A stretch of DNA of 56,920 bases from a virus: positions 1 to 56,920 of IMG/VR virus record IMGVR_UViG_3300039159_000083; one strand, written 5' to 3'. The position numbers and the translations under genes were made by a program. Below are positions 1-7,548 of this stretch, piece after piece (positions within the stretch are counted from its first letter, which is position 1; each line of letters starts with the position of its first letter). The notes under the pieces were generated by a model. The model was not told the DNA's origin. It worked only from the letters and a program-made list of their open reading frames with translations, and made no database searches.

Positions 1-644
1 AACTCATACACCCTAACACATTTGGGGAAGATCTGGACAAGGTCAGTTCTTCTGCTCTTACAACCATCAGCAGAGTCGTAAGGATTTAACATCCTAAGCT
101 CTGATATGAAGTGCATAGTGGAGTAAGAAGCATAGCTGATTAACTGGTCTTGGTAATCCTTCTCTGATTTAGTGGATATACTAGGTAACTCTAGAAGTCT
201 AGTAGTCTCCATTTCAATTGAGTTAGATCCTAGCTGTTGAAAGTCTTTGGCTGCGGCAGACTTACCCTGCACTAAATAGGAGTAAGCATGGAGCCAATCA
301 CCTACCCAAAGGGAGTTAATCCTACCCAAAGATTTACCCGTGGCTTCAAAGTATTTAACCTTAAACTTAGCCAGATTCTCTCCTTCAAACTTGTAACCCT
401 TACCAGCTAAGGATTCTGACGAGACGTTTTTTAGACGGGGCGTCAAACTACTTGACCAATTGTCTGTGTAGTCGCCAGCTTCTAATCCTTTAGCTACTGC
501 TAGCTCAGACATTACAACCCAAGCACCATCAGAGTTATAGACCCAATTAATATTATATTCATTAGTAAGTCTAACTAGTTCTTCTAATGTATTAATATCA
601 GCTGAGGAATCAATTGACAGAATAGAGTCTTTAAGTGTTATCAT
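1..644 (-). CDS. Hypothetical protein, 3' end cut by window edge
   Basis: An open frame starts with ATG at 642-644 (protein begins MITLKDSILS) and runs without a stop to base 1, giving at least 214 residues. Its C-terminus lies outside the window. The codon pattern matches neighbouring genes. I do not recognise the family. The N-terminal third is acidic and contains the segment WVVMSELAVAKGLEAGDYTD. Residues about 67-80 are encoded by a diverged copy of a palindromic element found twice more just upstream. A second near-identical ATG context (TATGATAACACT) occurs 17 bases further upstream but opens only a 10-codon frame. The gene is the last of the minus-strand series and follows a 249-base non-coding gap. 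Function unknown; the reading frame itself is secure. Confidence 0.75.
   Translation of the reverse strand, partial: MITLKDSILSIDSSADINTLEELVRLTNEYNINWVYNSDGAWVVMSELAVAKGLEAGDYTDNWSSSLTPRLKNVSSESLAGKGYKFEGENLAKFKVKYFEATGKSLGRINSLWVGDWLHAYSYLVQGKSAAAKDFQQLGSNSIEMETTRLLELPSISTKSEKDYQDQLISYASYSTMHFISELRMLNPYDSADGCKSRRTDLVQIFPKCVRVYE
405..444 (-). repeat. Palindromic element, copy A (short, in frame inside a gene)
   Basis: The plus strand shares AGCTAAGGATTCT at one end and CGTC at the other with the two 64-base copies at 775-838 and 896-959. The centre is shortened and rich in T. It is read in frame within the left-most gene without breaking it. That it is a decayed copy of the same element is inferred from the shared ends and the shared 61-base flank. 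Confidence 0.55.
445..505 (-). repeat. 61-base segment duplicated at 839-899
   Basis: This part of the left-most gene is repeated at 839-899 with 3 mismatches in 61 bases by hand alignment. Both copies lie next to a palindromic element (405-444 and 775-838), so the element and its flank were copied together. Confidence 0.85.
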
Positions 645-670
645 AGAAGTTGAGTGTTATCATATAGGAT

Positions 671-699
671 ATAGGTGCTCCTTTATTGGTAGCACCTAT
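671..699. terminator. Hairpin between two minus-strand genes, possible terminator
   Basis: Perfect 9-base arms ATAGGTGCT (671-679) and AGCACCTAT (691-699) enclose an 11-base loop. The T-rich tail (ATTTTATTATAA) follows on the plus strand, which would suit a plus-strand terminator, yet no plus-strand gene is seen here. On the minus strand it sits 27 bases before the ATG of the left-most gene, with a purine-rich AAAGGAG in the loop, so a leader role is equally possible. Confidence 0.5.
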
Positions 700-774
700 T
701 TTATTATAACCTATGTATAGGGCTACTTACAGCTTTATTCTAGATTAAAGGAAGAGTTTTATTGGGGTGGGGCT

Positions 775-838
775 AGCTAAGGATTCTAACAAGGTGTTTG
801 ACTAGTCGGATCTGTTTCGACTAGTCAAACGCTCCGTC
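775..838 (-). repeat. 64-bp palindromic element, copy B
   Basis: A 64-base unit contains a perfect 13-base inverted repeat (GTTTGACTAGTCG, 796-808, with CGACTAGTCAAAC, 818-830) and a 9-base loop. It aligns without gaps to copy C at 896-959, with identical ends AGCTAAGGATTCT and CAAACGCTCCGTC. It lies in the non-coding gap between the left-most gene and the next gene. Confidence 0.8.
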
Positions 839-899
839 AAACTACTTGACCAATGGTCTGTGTAGTTGTCAGCTTCTAATCCTTTAGCTACTGCTAGCT
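775..899 (-). pseudogene. Duplicated fragment of the left-most gene, broken by stop codon
   Basis: Read on the minus strand from 898, this stretch encodes LAVAKGLEADNYTDHW, almost the same as residues in the left-most gene (LAVAKGLEAGDYTDNW). It then enters palindromic element B and meets a TAG stop. There is no start codon or ribosome site. It is a segmental duplication of part of that gene, or a remnant of a paralogue that carried a full-length element where the surviving gene carries a shortened one. Confidence 0.6.
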
Positions 900-1358
900 A
901 AGGATTCTGATGAGGCCTTTGAATGGTCGGGACAGATCCGACCGTTCAAACGCTCCGTCGGATCTAGTTAAGGCTAGATGGCTTTTAGCTTCTTCTATAC
1001 TATCTACTACAAAGGTATCCCGACTTCCTACTACCCAGCAATAGAATATCTCTTTACCGCAGGAGAGTTCTCCTCTTTGACAGAGAGCTATCTTCTTACC
1101 GTTATCAAGAAGTACTCTAGATATATTCTCTTCTCTACTAATAAGGCCTTCTAATCTAACTCCTTTCCTAGCAGCATTAGATAGCGCCGCCTTAATACTG
1201 TCTGCATCATTGGGGCAATACCTAGCCACTTCTTCTACAGATTGTCTTAGTCTTTCTATGTCTAGATGTAATTGATGAGCCACCTCTTTAGATGTCAGTG
1301 GAGTGCCACCATCATAAGTTATTAAGGGATAACACTCACAGGAAGTATGGACCGACAT
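894..1358 (-). CDS. Hypothetical protein, 154 residues, C-terminus from repeat element
   Basis: ATG at 1356-1358 has a good ribosome site (AGGAG, spacing 8) and overlaps the end of the preceding gene by 23 bases. The N-terminal half contains a helix-rich stretch (TSKEVAHQLHLDIERLRQSV) that could be a small helix-turn-helix, but this is a guess. The last 21 residues (from SDGAFERS onward) are encoded by palindromic element C, so the native C-terminus was probably replaced when the element arrived. I do not recognise the family. Its position behind the terminase suggests it is co-transcribed with it. Confidence 0.65.
   Translation of the reverse strand: MSVHTSCECYPLITYDGGTPLTSKEVAHQLHLDIERLRQSVEEVARYCPNDADSIKAALSNAARKGVRLEGLISREENISRVLLDNGKKIALCQRGELSCGKEIFYCWVVGSRDTFVVDSIEEAKSHLALTRSDGAFERSDLSRPFKGLIRILS
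896..959 (-). repeat. 64-bp palindromic element, copy C, overlapping a gene end
   Basis: The same 64-base unit as copy B. Here the arms are TTTGAATGGTCGG (918-930) and CCGACCGTTCAAA (938-950), with one G-T pair and a 7-base loop. The loop sequence is inverted relative to copy B. It supplies the last 21 codons and the TAG stop of the 154-residue gene at 894-1358. Confidence 0.8.
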
Positions 1359-2238
1359 TATTAAGTCTCCTATTATTATAAAGATTATCAGATCTATTAT
1401 TCTCTAAGAAGACCACATCACATAAGGTAAATGGTTTGATATATGTGAGGGTATATTTAGAGGCTGGTCTAGGTTGGGTTAATCCCCATTGAATACCTAT
1501 AGCTCTAGTTATATTCTCTCTTGTGATGTTTAATGTAAGGGTAATAGGAGTTATGGAATAATCAGTCCATTCTATTCCTTCCTCATCCATAATAGAGCAG
1601 ATATCAAAGGCCTCTAATTGCTGAGGTGGATAAAGATAATCCATGTCTATATCCTGAGGATTAGAATCATATCTTTCCATCTCTACCTTAATAATAGGAT
1701 TAGTATTAACCCTTCTATTTAGTAATAGATTTCCATAGGGGTAACCAGATACCTGACTGTTATAATCAAAGTTAAGAGAACCATCTGAGTTAGGTATATA
1801 CCAATACTCTTGTCTTATTAACTTATGTTTATTCTGAGCCTTATCTTTGGCTAGTCTATTCTTTCCAGGTACTCCAGATAGGGAATAACCCTTTGGTAAT
1901 AGAATCTTCTCCCATTGCCAGTATTCGATCCTATAACAGGAGTTAATACCATAACCTATAGAAGGTCTTAGTAATAGTTGAAGCTTGCCAGAGAGGATAC
2001 CAGACCTCTGTATGTGGATGATTTGCCCTTCAGTAGATAGAGAACCAGTAGTATTATGAGTAGCGGGCTTATATATCTTTATATAGAATCTAGGTGATAG
2101 ATATATAGGTTCATCTATATCAAGAGGATCTTCTGGTAATGGAGGGTCTTCTATATTAGTAATAACTAGTTCATCTAATTCTATAAGTAGAGGCGTGTAT
2201 CTTCTTTTAGTTAGATTAGGTAGATAGGGTGTTCTCAT
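1336..2238 (-). CDS. Hypothetical protein following the large terminase
   Basis: 300 residues, starting at ATG 2236-2238 just 9 bases after the terminase stop, with purine-rich AAGAAGAG as ribosome site; this site arises from a tandem AAGAAGAAGAGAT repeat spanning the terminase end. The protein is rich in Tyr, Ile and Leu with an acidic proline-rich start (PPLPEDPLD near residue 33). No signal peptide, membrane segment or catalytic motif is visible. I do not recognise it. A virion or head-tail role is plausible from position only. Confidence 0.7.
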   Translation of the reverse strand: MRTPYLPNLTKRRYTPLLIELDELVITNIEDPPLPEDPLDIDEPIYLSPRFYIKIYKPATHNTTGSLSTEGQIIHIQRSGILSGKLQLLLRPSIGYGINSCYRIEYWQWEKILLPKGYSLSGVPGKNRLAKDKAQNKHKLIRQEYWYIPNSDGSLNFDYNSQVSGYPYGNLLLNRRVNTNPIIKVEMERYDSNPQDIDMDYLYPPQQLEAFDICSIMDEEGIEWTDYSITPITLTLNITRENITRAIGIQWGLTQPRPASKYTLTYIKPFTLCDVVFLENNRSDNLYNNRRLNNVGPYFL

Positions 2239-2247
2239 CTCTTCTTC

Positions 2248-5200
2248 TTATCTCTTCTTCTTATATAAAGTATTAATAGCTCTACCTATATTTAACTTGG
2301 TATTACTTGAATTAGGTATGTTCTTTAGGTTACCTGATTTAATACTAGCTATTTGTACTTGAGTACCAAGGGTAAGCCCAGAACTAATCATATCTAAGTA
2401 ACAGGCATAGACAGCGTTAACTACTGCATCTGCCATATCTTTACCTGCTAGATTATGAGTTACCTGACCATTAGGTTTAACTATAATTTCACTAAGTTCA
2501 GTTATAAGAGTAGATATATATACTGAATCCCTGGGTAGTTCTAATAAACCTTGGGATAAAAGATCTCTAAATGTAGTGTAATAAGTTAATTGTTGAACTC
2601 TAGCAGTAGACATCTGCTCAGTAGAGAAACCTAATGTATGTAACTTCTGTATAGAAGATTCAGAGTTAAAGGAGTCAAAGGTAATCTTAGAGGCGTGTCT
2701 AGCTTTACCTAATTCTATAATGCAATCCTCTACATTTTGATAGGAGACATATCTCTGATGACCTGTAGAATCTAAATAGGGTTTCCATCTGATTAGAGCA
2801 TCAAGTGATATACCCCATCTATCATCTGCCATCTTAATGGCATGACACATAGCAAGAGCAGTGGCATCTCTTTTAACTGAGAAGTCTACATGTATGAATG
2901 ACCGGATAGAAGTATTCTTTTCTAATCTAGTTATATCTACTTCTACATATCTCTTAGTCTCAGAAGATATTTCTAAGTTCTTATCTCTCTCTAATGTATC
3001 TATACAAGAGAAACCAGTACAAGCTTTATCACATAGCTGGGCACTTATAAAACCAGTGGATAACTTCCTTCTAATACCTTCATACTCTAACTCAGCCTTT
3101 ACCCTATTCTTAATATAATCAGAGTTACAATTGGCCCTTGATACAGCCTCTAGTTTGTTTAAGTCCCAAGTACGAAGACGGAAGAAGACAGTATCAGGGT
3201 CAGCTTGAGTATCATTAATAAGTCTCTCCATAGGGTCACCAGTACACCATGCAGAGGAGATGGCTACCTTATGTCCTAGAGCACCAAATCTATTGACACC
3301 AGCCCCTACGTTAGAGAAGAGATGATCACCAGCACTTGTAATGGTTCCATCATCTTCTATCTTATTCTCAAAGCGGGCAAACTCATCTAATATCATTGCC
3401 TTAAGGGTATAACCAACTAAAGCCGGTGAGTTAGTATGTTTGGCATAGATGGCAACATTCTTAGCAGGACACTTAATAGTCTCTGCTAGTATCTCTATCT
3501 TCCCAGAGTCTTGCATTGCCTTAAAGAAATAAGAATCTGCAGCATAACCCCTTATCTTAGCAAAGAGAGTATCTTTAACTTGCTCTAAGGTCTGTGCTAT
3601 TACAAAGAGTGCTATAGGGTCATTAGGTAGTAATTTGTAGTGACGGGCAGGATTAGGTAGGGTAATGAGGGAATAGAACTCATATAAGGCTATAATGGCG
3701 GCTATCGTCGAATTGTGAGAAATGATATCATTACCAATAATGTTGGTACCCTTAACCTCTAAAGCTATAGTGGAGGCCGTACCTTCTAAAGTAAGTGATG
3801 CTATAGGTTCCCATAAGATGGGGGCATCAATGAAACAGGAAAGGTCTATAATACCTAACTTGTGGGCGGCATCTTTGGCTTTAGCCTTTGATAATCTATC
3901 CTTCCTGATATAACTATTAGGGGTAAGGCCTAAAGAGGTCCAGCTAACCTTAGATTTATATTTAGCCTTCTCAATAAGATTCAGGGCCCCTTTAGGTAGA
4001 AGTTCTATTCTTTGGTCTCTATCTAATCTCTTACTGATTATTTCTATAGCTTGATTTAAAGCTTCGCCTTTACTATATATACCTATATCTTGAGAGAACT
4101 TAAGAATATCCCTTTTAGTTCTAATAGCTAGTTCCCAAGCATCAAAGTTTTTACTATTGCATGTAGCTATCTTATGGAAGGTGTGTGAGGTAATACCAAA
4201 TTTAAGTAGCTCTCTTTGTATGTCATCAATAAAGTCTTTAGAGGCTAGGGTTATGCCTAGTGTCACCCTAGTGGGAGTACTAGAACAATATCCATCACAA
4301 GAGAACAAACGTGATAGGAAGCTGGCCACCTCTTCTTTAGGGGCTTCTTTAATACATGTTGGTATTCTTTTATTCTTAGATAACTTATCCCACTCTCCTA
4401 AACTCTTTATCCAATTCATTAGAGGATTAGGCGTACCCCCAGTCATCCCAGCTTGGTGGGATATACGATATTGTATCTTGGTGCCACCTATGAGCTTTAT
4501 TCTGTAGCTAGGGAACTCTCTATTTAATATGTCCTGTATATCTTCTATTACCATAGACTGCTCATTGGTAAAAGTGATAGATTCACCTCTTACACTACCA
4601 TCTCCCCATATATAACCTAGGAGGGCAGCTTTATCTAAACCAATGGACTTTCCACCAAATAACTCTTGGGATTTAGCTACAGCTACATAATCCCCTACTT
4701 CTAAGTCTTTAACTTCCACCCATCTAGGTACATCCCAATCATCTCTCCAAACTAGGTAAGGATGTTCCGCAGTAACTTTATCAGCTCTCCCACTCTTAGT
4801 TCTAAGTTCATATACTTCTTTAACGCCATTAAACTCAGTAGCTATGTCGTAGCTAATATACTTTTCCCAGGTAGCAGGGTTATAAGTAAATATTCCTATT
4901 CTTTCTCCTCTAGATAATCTCTGATGTAAATCTCCATAGGAAAGGCTACCTACCGTAGTAGTAATAAAAGAGTCTTCTGAACAGCACTTACTGTTATGCG
5001 AGATTATGGAGTTCCCTATAATACTAGTATCTGTAACTTCTAATCCTACTATTCTTTTCATACCTACTTCGATGAGTTCTTCTACCCCATCCCATCTAAT
5101 ATTAGATTGGGCTAAAGTTTTAAGTTCCTCATCCTTTAGATTAGTAGCATAAGTAATAACCTTTGACTTAGAGGGAGCATATTGCTTTCTAAGTCTGGAA

Positions 5201-6588
5201 TGATCTGTGTTAATCCCTCCAGTAACTTGCCTATTACTAAATTTAAGAGTCTCTTGCTTATCGTTTATCCTATCCCAAACTGAGCAGGGTAGGGTGTCTA
5301 CCTTACATTGAGACCTTATATCTGGGTTAGATGTGATTGCTTCTATAGCCTTCAACTTATCTTCTTTGGAGAAGATGCCAATCTGATGAATGAAGTTAGA
5401 AAGGGATTGTTTATCACTAATAGTTAAGGCCCAGGCATCAAATAGCTTACCATTACACTTGGATGCTTTGTAGTTTACTCTACTAGCTATGCCAAACTTT
5501 ACCAGCTCTCTTTGTATATCTTCTATAAACTCTTTGGAGGCTAAGCATATACCAATAATACATTTAGGATTAGGATGTTTGTCTATTAGTTTACCTACAC
5601 ACGCATATCCATCACAGGCAAATAGTCTTGATAAGAAGGTAGCTATCTCTTCTTTAGGGGCTTGTTTAATACAAGGAGGTATCCTTTTATGAATAGCTAG
5701 TTTACCATGCTCTCCTATTTCTCTTAGCCAACATAAGAGAGGATTACCTTGACCAGGTTTAGCAGATAATGTGTAGCCATACTTTGCTGCCCCTTTTCTT
5801 ATACGTATAGTCGGAAAGGATTCATCTAATATAGATTGTATCTCTTCTATTATTCTAGAGTCCATATTAGTAAACCTAATAGAGGAGCGCTGAGATAAGC
5901 CTCCATCTCCTAATAGATAGCCTAATAGTTTAGCCTTAGCTACTCCTATAGAAGTAGTACCAAATAAGGGAAGGTTATCTAGTACTGCTATACGATCCCC
6001 TACTACTAAATCCTTTAGTTCTACCCATTCTGGTAGCCCCTTTCTCCATATAAGATAAGGGTGGTCATAAGTGCACTCTTCTTCTTTACCCGCCGCAGTC
6101 TTTATTCTTATGGCAGGTTCCTCCCCTTTATCCCAAGTCTTTATGTCATAAGTAGTATAGGATTCCCACGTGTCTGGATTAAGAGTAGTAATTCCTATGG
6201 TTTCTCCTAATAACTTTCTATCTCTTAGTTCTCCATATGTAATAGTTCCTACTGTAGTTATTACATAAGAATCTTCAGAAGGGCATCCACCACGCCCTAC
6301 TTCTAGTATTAAATTCTTATAGCTTCTACCTTCTACCCAATTAGTTCTACCCTCATATTTCCATTGAGCTAATACATTCTTCTCTATATCATTTAGGTCT
6401 TCACCATACATGGTTTTGAGAAGTGCTGTCTGCTGAGGGAATAACTGGGCACTACCATTAAATACAATATCCTCAGCAAACTCTATTATAGATATGGAGT
6501 TATTCTGATTAGACCCTATACCAGCAGCAGCAGAAGTAATAAAACCATCAAAGAGGTTATCTAAGTTAGTGGTTTTCTTATTAACCAT
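2248..6588 (-). CDS. Large terminase subunit with two inteins
   Basis: DNA-packaging motor: ATPase plus nuclease that cuts concatemers and drives DNA into the capsid. The 1446-residue precursor holds residues 1-101 of the ATPase, intein 1 (102-532), Ser533-Lys534, intein 2 (535-959), then the rest of the ATPase and the nuclease. After removal of both inteins the protein is 590 residues, normal for the family. The joined P-loop reads GRGGSKST. Walker B is AMILDEF (Asp1068-Glu1069). The RNase H-like nuclease acidic residues are Asp1235 (HVDF), Asp1305 (TFDSFN) and Asp1384/Asp1387 (KDMADA). ATG 6586-6588 has AGAGG upstream and overlaps the preceding gene by 8 bases. Odd points: both inteins interrupt the P-loop, and the Gly that normally precedes the P-loop Lys is Ser. 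Confidence 0.96.
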   Translation of the reverse strand: MVNKKTTNLDNLFDGFITSAAAGIGSNQNNSISIIEFAEDIVFNGSAQLFPQQTALLKTMYGEDLNDIEKNVLAQWKYEGRTNWVEGRSYKNLILEVGRGGCPSEDSYVITTVGTITYGELRDRKLLGETIGITTLNPDTWESYTTYDIKTWDKGEEPAIRIKTAAGKEEECTYDHPYLIWRKGLPEWVELKDLVVGDRIAVLDNLPLFGTTSIGVAKAKLLGYLLGDGGLSQRSSIRFTNMDSRIIEEIQSILDESFPTIRIRKGAAKYGYTLSAKPGQGNPLLCWLREIGEHGKLAIHKRIPPCIKQAPKEEIATFLSRLFACDGYACVGKLIDKHPNPKCIIGICLASKEFIEDIQRELVKFGIASRVNYKASKCNGKLFDAWALTISDKQSLSNFIHQIGIFSKEDKLKAIEAITSNPDIRSQCKVDTLPCSVWDRINDKQETLKFSNRQVTGGINTDHSRLRKQYAPSKSKVITYATNLKDEELKTLAQSNIRWDGVEELIEVGMKRIVGLEVTDTSIIGNSIISHNSKCCSEDSFITTTVGSLSYGDLHQRLSRGERIGIFTYNPATWEKYISYDIATEFNGVKEVYELRTKSGRADKVTAEHPYLVWRDDWDVPRWVEVKDLEVGDYVAVAKSQELFGGKSIGLDKAALLGYIWGDGSVRGESITFTNEQSMVIEDIQDILNREFPSYRIKLIGGTKIQYRISHQAGMTGGTPNPLMNWIKSLGEWDKLSKNKRIPTCIKEAPKEEVASFLSRLFSCDGYCSSTPTRVTLGITLASKDFIDDIQRELLKFGITSHTFHKIATCNSKNFDAWELAIRTKRDILKFSQDIGIYSKGEALNQAIEIISKRLDRDQRIELLPKGALNLIEKAKYKSKVSWTSLGLTPNSYIRKDRLSKAKAKDAAHKLGIIDLSCFIDAPILWEPIASLTLEGTASTIALEVKGTNIIGNDIISHNSTIAAIIALYEFYSLITLPNPARHYKLLPNDPIALFVIAQTLEQVKDTLFAKIRGYAADSYFFKAMQDSGKIEILAETIKCPAKNVAIYAKHTNSPALVGYTLKAMILDEFARFENKIEDDGTITSAGDHLFSNVGAGVNRFGALGHKVAISSAWCTGDPMERLINDTQADPDTVFFRLRTWDLNKLEAVSRANCNSDYIKNRVKAELEYEGIRRKLSTGFISAQLCDKACTGFSCIDTLERDKNLEISSETKRYVEVDITRLEKNTSIRSFIHVDFSVKRDATALAMCHAIKMADDRWGISLDALIRWKPYLDSTGHQRYVSYQNVEDCIIELGKARHASKITFDSFNSESSIQKLHTLGFSTEQMSTARVQQLTYYTTFRDLLSQGLLELPRDSVYISTLITELSEIIVKPNGQVTHNLAGKDMADAVVNAVYACYLDMISSGLTLGTQVQIASIKSGNLKNIPNSSNTKLNIGRAINTLYKKKR
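3712..4986 (-). other. Intein 2 in terminase P-loop, LAGLIDADG type
   Basis: 425-residue protein intron, precursor residues Cys535 to Asn959, inserted between Lys534 and Ser960, two residues after intein 1. Block A begins CCSEDSFI; block B has Thr606-x-x-His609; the end is GNDIISHN with His958 and Asn959, and the +1 residue is Ser960. LAGLIDADG motifs are LLGYIWGDGS (Asp663) and FLSRLFSCDG (Asp765). It matches intein 1 over the splicing and endonuclease parts but differs in the linker before block F, so it is a diverged paralogue rather than a fresh copy. Confidence 0.95.
4993..6285 (-). other. Intein 1 in terminase P-loop, LAGLIDADG type
   Basis: 431-residue protein intron, precursor residues Cys102 to Asn532, inserted between Gly101 and Ser533. 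Splicing block A starts with Cys102 (CPSEDSYV). Block B has Thr173-x-x-His176. Block F/G ends GNSIISHN, with penultimate His531 and terminal Asn532; the +1 residue is Ser533. The central homing endonuclease has both LAGLIDADG motifs, LLGYLLGDGG (Asp228) and FLSRLFACDG (Asp326), so it looks catalytically intact. It is clearly homologous to intein 2 throughout. Boundaries come from matching both inteins end to end and from restoring the P-loop. Confidence 0.95.
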
Positions 6589-7498
6589 TACTAGCCTCTA
6601 GAGTTAATCTAATAATGTTATCTCTAGAGAAGGCGGCAGGTCTCCTATTAATAAGACCCATACTCTGTCTGAGAAGACTGGTATTTAATTCCTCTCCTAA
6701 TGCTATATAGAATAGATACTCATTAGCTTGTATAAACCTATCATCTCCAGCACCTATTAGATTGATTAGTTCAAGGGGTGTTTGATTATTAAGCTGGATA
6801 AAGAACCAACCACTCTCTTTAGGGAAGTATATAAATAGAGAGTCATCACTTGATAAGTAATGCTCTTCTTTTATAGTTAGAGGATTAGAACTTACATACT
6901 CTAAGGTAGGAGGAGTATGACCTACTGACTTAAGGAATAAGGTAGTAATAGTAATAGAAGATGGCCCATTAAGAAGGACTTGAGAACATTCAATATTGAT
7001 ATAGTTATTGGATGGTTCTATAGAAGGAGGGGCAGGTACTCTAATAGCATCATCATCAGAGATGGGATTGGATAATCTTAATGCTAAGTTATTAATAATT
7101 AAGAGGGATTGCTGTATACCTTGGAAGGTGGTATAAGTCAGGTAGAACATATAACCAGTCATACTTTGAAGCACTAAAGCCTTATCTAAAAGGGACTCGC
7201 CCCAAATAGCCCCATGCTTAGTTACTCGATATAGAAGTCTGCCATCTATATCATTTATCTTATAACCATGGGAAGGAATAATAGAATCCTCTTCTGAGGC
7301 ACCCTTCATTTCAAATAGGAAATCCCAAGGGGATATTACTTTTATCTCTCCTGAGTGGGATAGAAGTCTAGATATTTTAAAGGTGGTTGAGAAATCATCA
7401 TCAGCTAGACTAATCTGTCTTATCATAGCTTCTGGCCCCCCAAACTTCTGAGAGGTATAGTAATATCTCTGTCTAAGTTCTTCTAGTATCTCTTCCAT
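6581..7498 (-). CDS. Hypothetical protein upstream of terminase
   Basis: 305 residues, ATG 7496-7498 with AAAGGATATAG as ribosome site, and an 8-base overlap with the terminase start that suggests translational coupling. The N-terminus (MEEILEELRQRYYYTSQKFG) is a charged helix; the rest appears beta-rich, with segments such as GDDRFIQANEYLF near the end. No enzyme motif is visible. The small-terminase position is suggestive, but the protein is long for one and lacks an obvious DNA-binding helix-turn-helix, so I do not assign it. Confidence 0.7.
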   Translation of the reverse strand: MEEILEELRQRYYYTSQKFGGPEAMIRQISLADDDFSTTFKISRLLSHSGEIKVISPWDFLFEMKGASEEDSIIPSHGYKINDIDGRLLYRVTKHGAIWGESLLDKALVLQSMTGYMFYLTYTTFQGIQQSLLIINNLALRLSNPISDDDAIRVPAPPSIEPSNNYINIECSQVLLNGPSSITITTLFLKSVGHTPPTLEYVSSNPLTIKEEHYLSSDDSLFIYFPKESGWFFIQLNNQTPLELINLIGAGDDRFIQANEYLFYIALGEELNTSLLRQSMGLINRRPAAFSRDNIIRLTLEASNG

Positions 7499-7548
7499 CT
7501 ATATCCTTTATATCTCCTATATTCCCTATATTCTCTATATTCTCTATG
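7499..7548 (-). repeat. Short tandem repeat in ribosome-binding region
   Basis: The 45-base gap between two genes is built from degenerate 10-11-base units of the form GAATATAGAG on the minus strand, ending in AGGAGATATAAAGGATATAG just before ATG. Several units resemble ribosome-binding sites. Confidence 0.6.

Noticed and set aside
2861-5692. Plus-strand open frames opposite the terminase
   Set aside because: All lie antisense to conserved intein and nuclease motifs and lack ribosome sites; they are shadows.
6581-7498. Small terminase subunit call for the gene before the large terminase
   Set aside because: Position fits, but at 305 residues with a beta-rich body and no DNA-binding helix-turn-helix the sequence does not support it.
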